Positions 1 to 13,150 are shown, counted from the stretch's first letter. The stretch is 64,000 nucleotides of DNA from Ilex aquifolium (GCA_951799425.1 OX637395.1:41221173-41285172); one strand, 5' to 3'. Program-made: numbers and translations. Notes: generated from the letters alone by a model not told the origin.

Positions 1-65
1 ATGGTCGAGGAATGAGTGCGGAGAAGTGTTGACTGTCGATTAGGATGAGGGTGATGGCTGGTGGA

Positions 66-120
66 TTGGTACTGATGTATACATACATACATACATACAT
101 ACCTATACATATGTATACAC
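66..120. repeat. (CATA)n-rich microsatellite
   Basis: About eight near-perfect CATA units around 80-103 grade into mixed TATA/TACA sequence. It is a simple repeat in the PI4K-alpha intron that runs off the window, with no sign of function. Confidence 0.85.
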
Positions 121-712
121 GTACACATATATATATAGACACAGAGAGAGCGAGAATTCAAGATAGATAAAGGGACATATGATTGTTTTGTTTGGAAGGG
201 TATTTTTGTATTTTGGTCAACATATTTCGATATGGGTTTGAACCACAGGGCAGTTACTTTGTGTTAAATAACCCCAAAAGTAAGGTATATACCCAGTCTA
301 TCCCTCTCATGGACTAAACTGGGTGTTATCTTTTTGAGTTTGACATGGGAAAAGATTTTTTAGTCAAACTGCCAAACAGGCTGTATGTCACAATTACAAT
401 CAATTTGGACAAAATTTGTAACAGTAGTAGCACTTAAGTCCAAAACCACATGAAGGTTATGTAATGTATTAGAACCATCGAGGGTAAAGTGCTCCAAGGA
501 CAAACCGTGGGAAGTAAAGTAGAATTTGGCTAAAAAAATTAGCTTCACTTTTTTTCTTTCGGGTAAGAAGCTCATATAAAACAAAAAGATAAAACAGATC
601 CAGACAAGGAAGCACACCAGGCCCCTAGGATCAGCAGGTAACTTAGGACAAAACATGCAATGATGTCCTACAATGCTCATTAAGAACCATAATATTAAAA
701 AGAACATATTGA

Positions 713-954
713 TGCTTTGAAAGCATATAGATACTCAAGTTACATCCTCCCTAACATCAAAGTGAATTGTTCTTTAACATAGTATCAAAACAGGAGGTGT
801 TGCATTCGAATCTCACCACCACTTATAATTATATACTTGCACGTGCTTGAACCAAAACTAGCCCGTACATGAGGGGGCGTGTTGAAATATATAAATTCTT
901 GAGTTACACCCTCTCAAACAGCTAAAAACTTTTAGAGTGGATGATTGTTTAACA
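713..954 (+). mobile_element. SMART/TRIM miniature LTR retroelement, about 242 bp
   Basis: Two related direct repeats, 713-779 and 880-954, both end in TTTAACA and share a GAGTTACA(C/T)CCTC-like core. They flank an internal part of about 100 bp. Right after the first repeat is a TAGTATCAAAAC stretch that resembles the initiator-Met-tRNA primer-binding site common to plant Copia and TRIM elements. Just before the second repeat is a purine run (GAGGGGGCG) suited to a polypurine tract. ATTGA (708-712) and ATTGC (955-959) look like a slightly diverged 5-bp target duplication. There is no coding capacity, as is normal for this class. LTR divergence suggests an old copy. It lies in a PI4K-alpha intron. 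Confidence 0.75.
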
Positions 955-1271
955 ATTGCCATTCGACAAATGGCTAGTTATTTATTTTAAAAAATTCTTC
1001 TTTTTTCCTAGGTATGTGTGCATGGTTGGGAAGATGTCAGTATTGAATATGTCCATATCTTAATGATAAAATGTTCATTAATGCAATTACATGACTAAGT
1101 CAACCTAGTTGAATGATATATATTTTCTAAACTGTATAAAGATCAACTTTCGCGCAAGGTGCACCACCAATGTCATGTACAATATTCTCCAAAGAAAATA
1201 TTTTCTAAACAGAGAAATTAACAATAAGAAAATAGCATTGCTCAACAAGCCTAATAAGAAAAGAAGAATAC

Positions 1272-4200
1272 CAGCCATAGCAATGCTGTTTCAAAAGCAC
1301 GGTGGACAATTGCTGTCAAGCACTGAAGCACAGCCGGCATAAGATTCGGACTTTTCAAGTATTCAAAGACACAGCTGAAAGCACTTCTAGAAGCAGTTGA
1401 ACTAGGGCTACCATTGAGGATGCCGCCATTGCTGCTGAAGCGTATTATTTCTAAAAAAGTAACTGCAAGGAGATATGTTGCCTTGACACCTGTAGAAGTC
1501 AGAAAGAAGGCGACATTTCAACACTATATGTATAAACTACGACGTCTAATCAAGAGGATTTTATAAAGCAGGGAAGCCTACCAAGCACAGTGATAAACCC
1601 ACCTAATTTGATCAGTATTTGAAGCCAGCAAGTACTGGCTTGCAAAACAATCACAAAACATAGAGAATTCATATCTGTTTCACCACTAAATATTAAGGAG
1701 ATCACTATACCAGATATTGTGCTCATTGCTGCAACCTCAACTCGCCCTCCTAAAGCAGAAGAAAGAGCAGCTCTTTGGCTTACAGCAGCTTTCTCATTGC
1801 CACTCCCTTGGCGACTACCAGGGTTATGAAGAGCATTGAGCTCAAACTCATCTTCAAGCCACTTCACAGAACTAACAACCTAGAGAAAAGCATGTTGCGT
1901 CAAAGCTTCAAGTTCATATTTACTAATACAAAGACAAGGCACCATTTTAATGATGAAACAGACTAATAACAGTACAACCATATCATTCCACATAAAAGTA
2001 GCGAGGACATTATTAAAGGCAGATGTGTTCTTGTCAGATGAGACAATATTCTGCACTCTTGGAAACATACAAGACATGCCACAAAAATGTTCCATAATGA
2101 TGTAAAGAAAAGAAAAGGCAAAAGATATTATTGCATCACCCACAGAAGTCAAGCAGGTAACAGACAATTCAAAATACATAAGAATTATTCAGCAGTATCT
2201 TGCAACTAACATATACGATAACAGACGGATATTATCAGCGACGTTAATAGATTCAAAATGTAATCAAAATATTACTTCACTTGTGCTTCATCATTCAATG
2301 AATGTTATAACTTATAACAACATAGAAGTTCAGATATATTAATCAGCATCATATGGCTGTCCTCTATGTATGCAGTGATGCGAGTCCTCTAAGTACTTTA
2401 ATTAGTCAGCATTAATAGTCGTGCCAGTAACTGAAGTGTATGGAGGTTTATTGTCGCATCCGCATCATGTCTCTGTGTCACTGTCCAATATTAGCCACCA
2501 GTGTAGGTAGCCAAACTAAATACAAAGGTAGCAAAACAGACCTCTGCCATGTTGGCTAGATAGAGACATTGCGAAAAAACTGGAACAACCAAGTTAAACC
2601 ACCAACAGAGCTGGATTTTTATAATGATGTTTCAAAATACACGCGCACACACATGGGTACAGCTCAGACAAAATCTGACAACATTTATCTCCAAAACTAC
2701 AATTAAGCCACAATACTTACACGTGAAAAAAACCACTGATATAATTAATGACACAGATACATGCAATATATATGCATCGCTGCGATGTGAAGGTCATATT
2801 AGATTTCTGAGATGTGAATCAAATTTGACTTTTTTTATCAGCATTAAAACATGACAAAATTGATCTCCAGAAGCAGCAATAAATTGCTCGAATTCCTACA
2901 TATGAACAAGACATCCATAAAAAGAGTCAGCAGAATTTAGCTAAATCTTGGAGCAAAATATAAAGAAATATAGATGATTAAGTCAAATGGAGAACAGAAT
3001 CAGGGAAGATTTTTTATTCAAGGTCAACTTACAAGAGGTGGGGTCCCTTGAGAAATACGCTGAACAGCAGAAGACCAATGAGTATTCCACATGTATGGCC
3101 CACCTACTGCTTGAAGAGCAATTGCACCCATGCTCCCCACACTAATCAGATTGTGGGAAACTGACTTTATCGGAGACAGAGTTTTCTGTATCGGAGGTGC
3201 TAACCCAAAGAGAGCGATATAGAACCACAAATTGCGAAATAACTTCAAAAGTGCAGGTTCCACATCTACAGTAGGATCAAAATCTGAACATATTTCAGCC
3301 ACAGCAGGAAGTAGAGGTCCTAGAAAATCTGCTCCACTCCTGCAAATTTCCAGGTTTCTTCAGTTAGGAAAGCTCTGTACACACGAGGAATAACAAAGAA
3401 ATTCATTCAAAGGGAGCACAATTTATATGAGGATAACTCCACAAGACGAATCGTATTAAATCGAACCATGACATGACATCAGCCAATACTAGTGGAGTCC
3501 TACCTTCCACTTTTAGACTCCGCAGCCAAGCCTACATCTGAGCACAAAGATAGTAAACGATGACGATAGTCGGACCTCAATTTAGTAATGGTAAGACCGC
3601 TAGCAATCAGATGGAATCCTGTAGGAAGAGTCTAGAAATGTGATCGAACCAGTGAGCAACCATTTGGTACAATGAAGTTTGTTAATATCACATACGATTC
3701 ACATTTGAGAGCTAGAACATACCTCAACACGTTCTGTCAAGGCTTCTGGTGCCAGGGTTTTACTTTCAGCAGATCCAACACTGGAGAGCTTACTCAGGTA
3801 GCTTCGTGTCATCAGAACAACAGCTTCACGATAGGATTTCTCAAAACCTAAACTCGCCAGGCGAGAAACAGCATCAAGAAGCTGCAGTAACTCAACAAAG
3901 AAAGGTTGAGAAACCATGCGACAGGCTTAATTTGACACTCAGACATTTGAATGATAAATTCAGGAGAACTAATTTCAAAATCGTAAGCAAATGAAACATA
4001 TAACCATATTAAATACATGCTTGAGAGAGATAAGTTCATACTCGGAGTCGCAATAAGCCAGGAGTCGAAGCATCGCCCTCTTCTAGACTTTCAATAAAGA
4101 GTGGTAATATCATATCCACCAATTCAGGCTTCTTAACAAAAACATTCAGGTCGGCTAGCAAGCGTATAACATTAAGCTGCACAACAGGAACTGCCTGCTT

Positions 4201-6710
4201 TTCTTTCCCCTCCTGAAATTGTATACACAGTGCTGATCACAAAAGGTAATTTAATAAAAGAGAGCAATAATTTAGGGGACGACTGAAAAACAAGAGTCAA
4301 TCACTGAAACCACTAAATAGAATCAAGTAATATGATGCATGATGCTATTCATAGACCTTCCATCCATGTCGATCCTAAAACATTCACTTCCAGAAAGCTA
4401 TCAATGATTGACATAAATAATTTTACACTTGTTCACTAGGAAAAAAGGGTAGTAAGTGACCTTTCAGACAAAAGACAAGAACTTGCATATACTCTCACAA
4501 ATCACGGAATTCTCAACCCGAATAAATTTCCCACCTTCAAAGATAAATCAAGTAAATCCATCCACCAAAGAAAGTAAGTAAACAAACTTTTTGAAGACAC
4601 CGCTAACTGAACAGGAAGTGGTAAATGGCAAGTAAGCTTAATCTACCATCAGCTAGCTAGTTAAGTAACATATGCACATATTACAGATCAACCTAGAAGT
4701 GTAAAAAATTGAAGTAATAACACTTTAAGCAAAGGGAGCAATGATATAAGCATATGCAAAAGCAACAATAGTCCTCCAACTTTGATATATTACACTTGAT
4801 CACGTAACCATAGAAAAGGATACACGCAACGTGTATGATCCTTCCATTTGCATCCATCCATACACACAAGTGCATGCACAAAATGTGAGTTTATATGCGC
4901 ACATTATTTCTTGGCTTCGTGTCATGTGTTTGCCAATCAATAAGTCTACAAACAGAAACATAACGCTAACCTCTTCCTCATAATCATTTCGTTCACGAAT
5001 ACTTGTAGCTAATCCCATTATAAAAGTGTCCACAGGAGACCGGTCCTTGCTCCATCCGAACTCAATTATCTCACAACTTGTCTTCAAAACACTCTCGAAC
5101 ATGGCACCCTGGCTGCTGCCCCAAGTGTCTGCCTGTTTGAAAAAATATATATTACAATGAAAGTTTACCCAAAAGTGAAACATATTGCAGAATCATGTTA
5201 CCAAGATACGCCCCAGCTGCAGGAGATAGCCCAAAGCAAACAGATAATGTACCTGAGCACATGTACTTAACACAAGGGGTTTGAAGCGAATGAGCAAGAC
5301 ACGCATCAGCTGACCACCACGAGTGAGAGCAATTTGGGAAATCCCAACAAGCAATGAGCCGAAGAGCTCTTCACAAATTCTCAACTTTCGCCAGACACAG
5401 AATAAACATGCTTCAGCAGCTTCTATCAACAATGCCAAAGTTCCATGCAACAACCTTTTCGATGACTTCCCATCCAAATCAACAGATGAAAGACTCTTGA
5501 TTTGTAACCTGGCTGCAGCTTGGTAAACCGACAGCTTTGTATTGATTCTAACTTTCAGTAACTGTCCCTGTTCCGTCCAGTCACGTTTCCTTATCTGCCA
5601 ACAAAACCAAAGATTTTAACCAGCTTTTTCGTTCATTTATATAGTTTTTTCATCAAGACATCAATAAAACACGAAACCAATAGGGTCGATACCCCTGAAT
5701 TTTACCTTTAGGAAAGCCAACATTGATTGGAGTTGCTCCTTTGCGATGGCCCTCACTTGTTCCAAAAGCTTAAGATCAATCTGGACTTTATCCAATATGT
5801 GCCCAATCAGCTTGAAAGCAATCTCCTGTTGTTGAATGCTCTCCACAGGCTCTTCCTCAAAAGAGGCTACCACTCGCTTGTACGTCGAGGAACCGCCTCC
5901 TCCTCCATCATTGAACCCAACACCAGAACCAAATATATCCACATTGCTCTTCCACGCAAGGCTGCCCCCATTCATCACCAATCCTTTCGACGACGATGCA
6001 CTAATCGCCTCATCTGTAACCCTTGAAGCTTCACCGCTCGAAGAACCAGAGGCATTGCTGACCTCATTTCCTGGACTGGTTCTCTCATTTGATTGATAAT
6101 GGTTTGCACTGAGCGGCGAACTCTGAAACGATGACGCTTCAGGTGTTACCGAAACTAGCTCCCTCGGTGAACTAGGAACCGAAATTTCAAATCGATCTAG
6201 AAGAGTGGACACTAATTTGTTTGCATCGGAAGGAAGAATTGGAGGAAAATTCTGCGACAGAGCATTCAAGAAAACCCTTGAAACCCCCACATCTCCACTG
6301 ACATTGTTAATCGCCGACATCACAATCTCTCCCGTATACTCCGCAACGGCCATGGCAAAATCCGAGGACAACTCACTGGCTTTATTCACATAACTCAAGA
6401 AATCGTTAAAGAACGAAGCGATTGCATCGCTTCCAAACGACTGTGGCCAAAAAGATTGGGCGAAAGAATACGGAATCAAACGAAAAAACCCTAGGACTGC
6501 CGGTATGGGTCTCGTGTCGTCGAAATTGGGGCATTTAGAAAGAAATCTAGCGGTGGCGAGAACTGCATTAAGCTGTGACCTCGAAACCCTCAAGGATCCG
6601 GCAGGAACAGAGTCAATTGGTGGACATCGGCCACAAATCCAAGCCAATTTATCAGCAAACTGCGAAGGATTTTGAGCGATCAGATCGCAGAGTTCGATCA
6701 ACGACTCCAT
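1272..6710 (-). CDS. PI4KA1: Phosphatidylinositol 4-kinase alpha, N-terminal exons 1-9 (gene continues off the left edge)
   Basis: The product makes PI4P, mainly at the plasma membrane. Nine coding exons join in frame on the minus strand: 6710-5706, 5594-5253, 5132-4971, 4212-4042, 3881-3723, 3631-3504, 3339-3033, 1879-1711 and 1489-1272. All have GT-AG introns, and every phase fits. Together they give about 887 residues of a protein that is about 2,000 long in plants. The start MESLIELCDLIAQNP and the blocks LAWICGRCP, WGSSQGAMFESVLKTSCEII, SIRERNDYEEE, KLRSDYRHRLLSLCSDVGLA, EICSDFDPTVDVE and KWLEDEFELNALHNPGSR match, from memory, plant PI4K-alpha-1 N-terminal helical-repeat regions. The lipid-kinase catalytic domain would lie left of position 1. 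After residues ...FETALLWL the ninth exon ends at a GT donor; I found no further exon in 1-1271. Exon 1 has a Ser/Gly-rich linker, around residues 190-285. No lesion is seen. Confidence 0.93.
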
Positions 6711-6960
6711 TGCTTGACAATGCTGAAACTTTTCGGAGAGAGGAGAGAGAAATCAAACAAACGGAGGTGAAGAATTGATCTGGTGGTGGAATTTAGGGTT
6801 TACGGAGAGACGATCGCAGACGGAGGGGGACTCGGGAGGTTCGATGCCGTCCCGTTCGCTGTTCTTCTTTCTGTGACTTTCTGATTTTATGGAAGAGAAC
6901 TGCCGTTGGCTGTGTAGCTGATGACGAGATCTTTGGTTCTAACGTCTCTGATTTTGTTTC
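6711..6960 (-). promoter_or_regulatory. 5' leader and proximal promoter of the PI4K-alpha gene
   Basis: Sequence directly upstream of the minus-strand ATG is GA/CT-rich (GAGAGAGGAGAGAG at 6735-6750), typical of a plant housekeeping-gene leader. I see no convincing TATA box. The transcription start is inferred only. Confidence 0.4.
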
Positions 6961-7614
6961 CTTTTTGGTTAGCCTTTTAATTACCCGCGCCCGATTTGAT
7001 GAAATTTGGAAACCAAATCAAACTTTACCTTCAAGTTTCCCAATTGACCGTTTGATTCAATTTTTATTACTTGGAGATAAATTATTAATTTAATTTATTA
7101 TAGTTATAAGATTAATTATGAGTTACGATGTTAGATGGAACAAATTTTTAATCCAACGGTCGTAATTGATTGAGTCCTCAAACTAAGTTTAAACAACATT
7201 TTTTTTCTTTCTTTGGGTCTCTATGCTTGGAATCGAGCATTATGATTTAATGTTTTACTATTTTACAAATATGTTTAATACAAATTTGGGATAGTTGCTT
7301 TTAATGAGTTTTATTTTTACTAATCTATTTGGTCTAAATTGTTTTTAAACCACAAAATATATATATATATATATTTGTAGTTAGAAAGGTAGTAGAGGGG
7401 ACACTCTAATAATGGGGCATAATTGAGAATATTGCATGGCACTGATGATTGAAATGAAAGCATAAGTCAGAAATTACCACCCAAACATGATACTAAAAAG
7501 TGTGCTAGTATATATAGAAAATGTATTTTTTTAATCCCAAAAAAGAGAAGAAAATATTATTAGAGGGAAATGAAGGGAATACTCAAGGAAAGTAGTATTG
7601 GACTGTCGTGGAAT
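6961..7614. other. AT-rich intergenic DNA without recognisable features
   Basis: No reading frame with coding character, RNA gene or clear repeat family is seen. There is a short (TA)n at 7358-7374. Confidence 0.6.
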
Positions 7615-7973
7615 TAGGTTTATCAATGGATCAGATTTGGATAATATTATAACTGATATAAATTCGAATTTAAAATCCAATTTTAAAATGTCGATCCGAT
7701 AAGCCGATGAATTTTATTTTTCGCAATTCATACTTGAATCTGTTAACAATTCAAAATCCAACCCAAAATCAGATTCAATCTAAGCAATTTAATTAACTAA
7801 ATTTTAATAAATTATATCTAAATTTTTCTAAATAATCACTTAATTTTTTTAAAATATTTATATAAAAATTTTGAATCGGATCATAAACAGGTCGAATATA
7901 TGTATATCCAAATTCAAATTATAAAATATTATATATCATATTTGGATCAGAATCCAATCAATTGATAGATCTA
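7615..7973. mobile_element. hAT-type MITE, 359 bp
   Basis: The imperfect terminal inverted repeats are TAGGTTTATCAATGGATC at the left and, read from the right end inward, TAGATCTATCAATTGATT. They are flanked by CGTGGAAT (7607-7614) and CATGGAAT (7974-7981), an 8-bp target duplication with one mismatch, as hAT transposases make. It is non-coding and AT-rich inside. Confidence 0.75.
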
Positions 7974-8310
7974 CATGGAATGAGAGCATCAGTGAGAAAA
8001 TTGGGTTCTTGAGAGTTATTATTAGTTGTACTTTAATACTCAAAATTCTAATTTTGTTAGTTAAGAAGATAACAATAAACATTTGAAAAGCCTTGAAGGG
8101 GATTTATTTATTTTTATCTGCATCAAGGTGAAACTGAGGTGCTTCACTTTCCAGGAGGAAAAAAAGAACGAGGTCTACCAGTAATTCTGCAATACTACTT
8201 GAAGTTTTGTATTTTTCAATTAAATTCTCAAAGTTCACGTATTGAACTAACGTGGTCCTTGATGTTGATAACAACATGCACTTGGGGGAAATTATGAGCA
8301 ATGTTACTTA

Positions 8311-8966
8311 TGCTCCGTTTGGTACGAATGATGGAAAGTAGGAAGGATGGAAAGTAAGAGGGATACACTTTATATCCTTCAAGGAAGGAAAGTAGGAATG
8401 ATACATTTTCCTTCTTTTGTGTTTGGTTTGATGGATGGAAAATACAAATGACTAAATTTTTTTTTATTTTTTTTGTACTGGCTAAGATTAAGGGTGACAA
8501 TTTAGTCGTGTCGTGTCAGATTCGTGTTGAGTCACTACGGGTTTGTGTCGAACATTAGTCAAACCTAACTCAACTCATTTAACTAATTGTGTCATGTCGA
8601 GTTGCAAGTTAACCTGTTTATTTTTATTTTTATTTTTATTTTTTATTATTTTTTTTATTATTTTAAATTTATTTTTAAAAAATATATATTTTATCATTGT
8701 ATTTTTATATGAAATTAATGTATATATAATATATGTATATATTAAAAGATATATAGACAAATAAAATACATCTCAACACAAATAATTAACTTTCCATCCG
8801 ATTTTGGAGGGATTGATTTTAGTGAGTTAGAAGGAAAGTTAATCCATCAACTTTTTCATCCTTCTTACTTTCCTTCCTTACCAAACATATTGTTTTATCT
8901 ATCCCTCCCACTTTCCATCCTTCAAACTTTTCATTCTTCCATTTTTTCATCGTACCAAACGGAGCA
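8311..8966. mobile_element. PIF/Harbinger-like MITE with a nested hAT-related insert
   Basis: The terminal inverted repeat TGCTCCGTTTGGTACGA/TCGTACCAAACGGAGCA is nearly perfect. TTA at 8308-8310 and 8967-8969 is the expected 3-bp Harbinger target duplication. Subterminal DNA is full of GGAAAGTAGGA-type repeats in opposite orientation at the two ends. From about 8488 a foreign segment begins (GGGTGACAATTTAGTCGTG), related to the left ends of the hAT elements at 33902 and 38410. Its right end is not resolved, so it may be a truncated insert. Confidence 0.8.
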
Positions 8967-9047
8967 TTAGACTCTAAAAGTTGACATTATTTAATGACTT
9001 TATCATTCACTGTTATTGATTTAATTGTAAGTTACAGTATTTATTAG

Positions 9048-9204
9048 GGAGCAATGCTATGTAACCCAAATTTACATCTCAAATGAATGGGATAATTGGA
9101 TCAGTGAGTCTCATTTAAAAAAGTTGATGGGACTCACTCATCCAATGGTCTCCTTTCATTTGGGATGCAAATTTGGATTGTAAAATTAGATTACATAGTA
9201 TTTT
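9048..9204. mobile_element. Mutator-type MITE (GCAATGCTATGTAA family)
   Basis: The inverted ends GGGAGCAATGCTATGTAA and (read inward) GAAAATACTATGTAA enclose about 157 bp. The same family, with a perfect 9-bp duplication, is at 18903-19072. Here the flanking duplication (TATTTATTA versus TTTTATTGA) is too diverged to be certain. Confidence 0.6.
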
Positions 9205-10489
9205 CTTTTATTGAGACTCACTACCTATTCAATAGTTATAAACGATGGAGCCAACAAATAATGTCAACTTTTAGAGTAAAAATATCATTTCCCATAAACT
9301 AAATAGACTACCACTTCACTTGTTTTCATTTATAGTGTTGCACTAAGCTTCAACACCATTAAGATGGACCAAGCACACTGGTCCATTGGCCCTTGTGATG
9401 GTCATTGGTCAGGTCTGACATCACTCTTTTCCTCTCAAGGGCACCCAAGGAGGGCCAATTTAACTCAAAAGTGCATATTATTTTTTTCAAATTATCTAAA
9501 AAGTCTGAGATTAAAATGATCCAATCAAAATTAAACTTCAAATTGGGGGTGGGGGAGAGGCGATCACCCCAACCACCCCCCCCCCCCCCCCCCCTCTTTC
9601 ACCCTTCATCACTTTAACCCAACAATATATATAGTTAGCAAGGCAAAGAGGCCGATCATAGAAGCATTGAGATATTGCATTCCCTACTCATTCATCTTTG
9701 CCAAATTCAAGTATTTGAAGGTGTTAATGAAATTATCAAGATAACTATCACTCAACCATAGGAACTGATTTAGAATTGGTGTTAAAAAATGTATTCGACT
9801 CTAAAAAAAAGGATAACTTGTATCCAAAAATCCCATTATTGTAGGGTTTGAAATGCCATGTTGTATTCCACTCTATCTTGTTTAGGGCCTTAATGGTGAA
9901 TTTCTATAACAAAAAAATCATAACGAAGGACTAGAAAGCCGAGGCTGTATTGAAATCAAGATGTCAATTTCAATGTAATTATCGAATTGAAAGTGAGTTT
10001 CATCTAATATTGAAACTTACAACTACTATAGTGATAACACTTAATTAAGTCATCAAATTGAGTCACAAATAATATTAATGTCTAAAAAAGATAATGAAGT
10101 AACAAAGAAATAGAAAACCTGTTGAAACGTAAAGGATGAACACATGCAACTCTGCATTGGATGATGAGGAAAAAGCATCAGAAGAGTTCAACAAATTAGA
10201 GAGCTGTAATTGTGTCAAATGATGTAGTAGTAGTAGTAGTAGTCCTCTACTTGTATGACAAAATGCCAAAACGGTTCCACCGAAAAAGTATGAGATTCTA
10301 TAAAGAAAAACAGACATTTCTCTGGGGATTCAATGCATACATGGCATCTTTACAACTCCAAAAAAAAGCCCTAACAAGAAAGCTGGAAAATAATGTGGCA
10401 ATACTGATGATAAGTACTAAATTTACATATCTAGAAGACTAGAATTTTGAATGCTAAGGATGAACACAAAATACCCAGATCAAATAGAT
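9205..10489. other. Intergenic DNA; C19 run and (GTA)n only
   Basis: An uninterrupted run of 19 C at 9576-9594 follows a G-rich stretch (GGGGGTGGGGG at 9545-9555). A (GTA)n of about six units lies near 10225-10243. No gene is recognised. The right part is probably the 3' flank of the DUF7086 gene. Confidence 0.55.
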
Positions 10490-11425
10490 TCAACTTCGAT
10501 TGAAAGGCCCATTGGGATCAAGTTGTTTGCACAATCCAAGGTATGTGAGATAAAGAACTCGATCCTTAGCACCAGTTCTGTGATTCTTGGTGTGTTTGCA
10601 GAAATACTTCAACTGTTCAAGAGTACAACAACCAAGCATCTGACCCAGAAGCAAAAACAACCAGTTAATCGATTTCTTCTTCTCCGAAATGATCGGTTTC
10701 ACACTGTTTTCTTGCTCGCAGAACTTGCAGGTTGGTAGAATTGGGTTTGTCCACACAGTCGGAGCTCGATCGTGCATGGAGGCTTTGTTTTCCACGATGA
10801 ATGATCCGATTTCGATGAACTTTTCTCTCAGATCGTAATCCATTTCATAGTTCTGTTCGCAACGCTTGCATTGGACTTCGCCGGTGATGGTCAAGATTTG
10901 TTTGGATAGTAAGTGGTTGAGGCTGTGCACGGTTGCGCGGTGGGTTGTGGCCCATGGGAATGGGGCTGGGACGGTGGCGCTCTTCCCCTCTCGCGGACCT
11001 TGTGATGGGTTCCGACGACCACGACACGGCCGCGACGGACCCGCCTCCTGGCGGCTCACCATGGGTGGTATTGGTAATGTCAGTGAATCAGGCAGACGAT
11101 GTGGTGGCGGCGCGTAGTGAGTGTGGGAGGGTGAGAGTTGGAGGGCCTGTTGTGGGTATGGTTGTTGCAAGAATGCTTGGTATGGTAGTGGTTGTTCTTG
11201 CCCTGGTGGTGGCGGTGGTGGCGATGGCGAAGGAGGGACGAGTGGTGGTGGTGGTGGCGGTGGTTGTTGTACTGGTGACATGCGGTGACGTCTACTAGGA
11301 CGAAAAGACAAAGAAAGAGAGAGAAAATCATTGTCTTCTTCTTCAAGTTCAGAAATTCTCTTTCTGTTGATTTCTTGCTCCTTAGTGGTCGCCATTGTCT
11401 TCTTCTTGTTCAAGAACTTGGGCAA
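10490..11425 (-). CDS. DUF7086 domain protein (intronless)
   Basis: A single open frame of 311 residues on the minus strand. Residues about 1-150 are low complexity: acidic/Ser-rich, then long proline and glutamine tracts. From about residue 155 a compact domain follows: FPWATTHRATVHSLNHLL, a CKRCE pair, LREKFIEIGSFIVENKASMH, RAPTVW, a CKFCEQE pair, SINWLFLLLGQMLGCCTLEQ, YFCKHTKNHRTGAKDRVLYL and a C-terminal GLCKQLDPNGPF. This is the plant DUF7086 family, whose two CxxC pairs and later Cys/His residues could bind zinc. Function is unknown. The start at 11425 is the longest; a second in-frame ATG ten codons on, at 11395 (MATTKEQ), may be the real one. CT/GA repeats lie upstream. Confidence 0.85.
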   Translation of the reverse strand: MPKFLNKKKTMATTKEQEINRKRISELEEEDNDFLSLSLSFRPSRRHRMSPVQQPPPPPPPLVPPSPSPPPPPPGQEQPLPYQAFLQQPYPQQALQLSPSHTHYAPPPHRLPDSLTLPIPPMVSRQEAGPSRPCRGRRNPSQGPREGKSATVPAPFPWATTHRATVHSLNHLLSKQILTITGEVQCKRCEQNYEMDYDLREKFIEIGSFIVENKASMHDRAPTVWTNPILPTCKFCEQENSVKPIISEKKKSINWLFLLLGQMLGCCTLEQLKYFCKHTKNHRTGAKDRVLYLTYLGLCKQLDPNGPFNRS

Positions 11426-11479
11426 TGCACAGAGAGAGAGATGAAATTGCAGGAAAAGAAAATGGAAGAGAGAGATTGA

Positions 11480-13150
11480 GAAAAAGAAGTGGGTTTGTTA
11501 GAGAGATATAGATTGGAGATGATGATAGAGATCGAGAGAAATACAGATTCTGTGTAGGAATTTCAATTGGGTTAGAATTCTTTCAAATTCAAAATAAAAT
11601 GTCCATTCAAATTCTTGTTAGATGTTCTAGCTTAGTGTTCTAATTCCCGCCTGACTCTTAGTAGTGGTGTCGGTCTGTAACTAACTCCCCAGTACAGGAC
11701 TAATTCCTTTATGGATGCCACTATATACGGTGACATCTTAGGCTGCGTTTGGCTAGCGTCAAAACACCGGAAAACACAGAAAAATAAAAAAAAACAAATT
11801 AATTTTTTTTTGTTTGACTAATTAGAATGTACAATTTGTCGAGAAAGTTATTTTTTTTTTCAAGTGTCAAATTTTTCTATAAATATCTACTTTGGTTTTC
11901 CATAAATTATGGGGGAAAATTTTTGTTTTTCGTATAAGTTGCCTTATTTTTTCTATTTTACCCACTTAACGTTTTTCTCATTAGATTGATATGATAAGGA
12001 TAATTTAGTCCTTACACTAATTTTTATATTTTTGTTGCAAATTTTTTATTCTAATCAAACGCGTACAAGAAAATAAATTTTATTTTTTATTTCTTTTTCT
12101 TTCATTTCACTTTTTTACCTTTTTTTATTTTTTATCATCAATTTCTTTCTAATAGATCCCACCCATAAAATGAGAGATGTTGATCGAATTTTTATTAATA
12201 TATCTCTACATGACATAATATTAATCGATATGAATTTGATACAATACCATCTGAAAAATAACACGATTTATTAATATGAGTATTAAATGGGTTGGATTAG
12301 TCTTATTAGATGTGAGTAATCCATTTAACTATCATTGTGATATGAACACATGCAATTTTTTTTCAATTTGTAATCTAATATTGTATAAATTACTTTAAAA
12401 TTAAATAACTTTTTTATTGATATATGAATCTTGAAGATATATAACACGATATAAAGATAAAACTACACAACTCGATCGAAACCCCTGAAATTTTAGTTGA
12501 GCATATTGCTTATTTTAAGGCTAATGGAGACCCATTTGTATTTTGGTATATATCCTTTAGATTCGAGATTATATTTTGAATTTTTTGTATTCATGTAATT
12601 ATTTTCACCAATGTGAAGTATTTTTGCACTTTTTTATTTATTGTGTGCATAATCTGTTAGTTTGAAATTAAATAGAAAACGAAAAAAATAGAAAAGGATA
12701 GCAATTGGGCAAAGTAGACGTAATGAAGTAGGACAAAAGTTTGAGAGAATATTAGTCGAGGTGTCTTTGATCAGACCGGAGTGGAGATTAGTCGAAGTAC
12801 ACATAAGTTGGTCTGGATACCATTAATCATTAAACTAATAAAAAAAAGGTCCGATAGAAGATGTGTACACCTCTCTCTCTCTCTTGATAATAAGTGAAAA
12901 TGCTTCAACTTCAATGTTGAACAAGTAATGGGTCTCCTGAAATTCCAGTGTGTCCAAAAGTCTAGTTTAACTGCGTGTGTCTCGTTGGATTACCAGAGGC
13001 AAAGGAATTTTCTTCTTGTTTTTTGCGAACTCTCTTAATTATGAAAGAAAATCATTGACCGTTTTACACAATTTCTCTTAACTATGAATTTAGTGTGAGT
13101 TTTTCACACTGAATTCATTGAATTTGGCATGTTGTTTTGTTTGGGCATTT
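11480..13150. other. Intergenic DNA with a possible TIR-element end and a SINE tail
   Basis: At 11741 GGCTGCGTTTGGCTAGCGTC looks like a MITE left end. A weak partner (AATCAAACGCGT at about 12054-12065) could be its right end, but this is unproven. At about 12755-12850 a 3' SINE-like block (GATTAGTCGAAGTACACATA ... ACTAATAAAAAAAA) is related to those at 29040-29115 and 35083-35251. There is a (CT)n near 12872-12885. No gene is recognised. Confidence 0.45.

Noticed and set aside
360-707. Minus-strand open frame of 115 codons left of the SMART/TRIM element
   Set aside because: It has no family resemblance and does not match the PI4K-alpha sequence expected after exon 9. Its composition is that of random AT-rich intron DNA.
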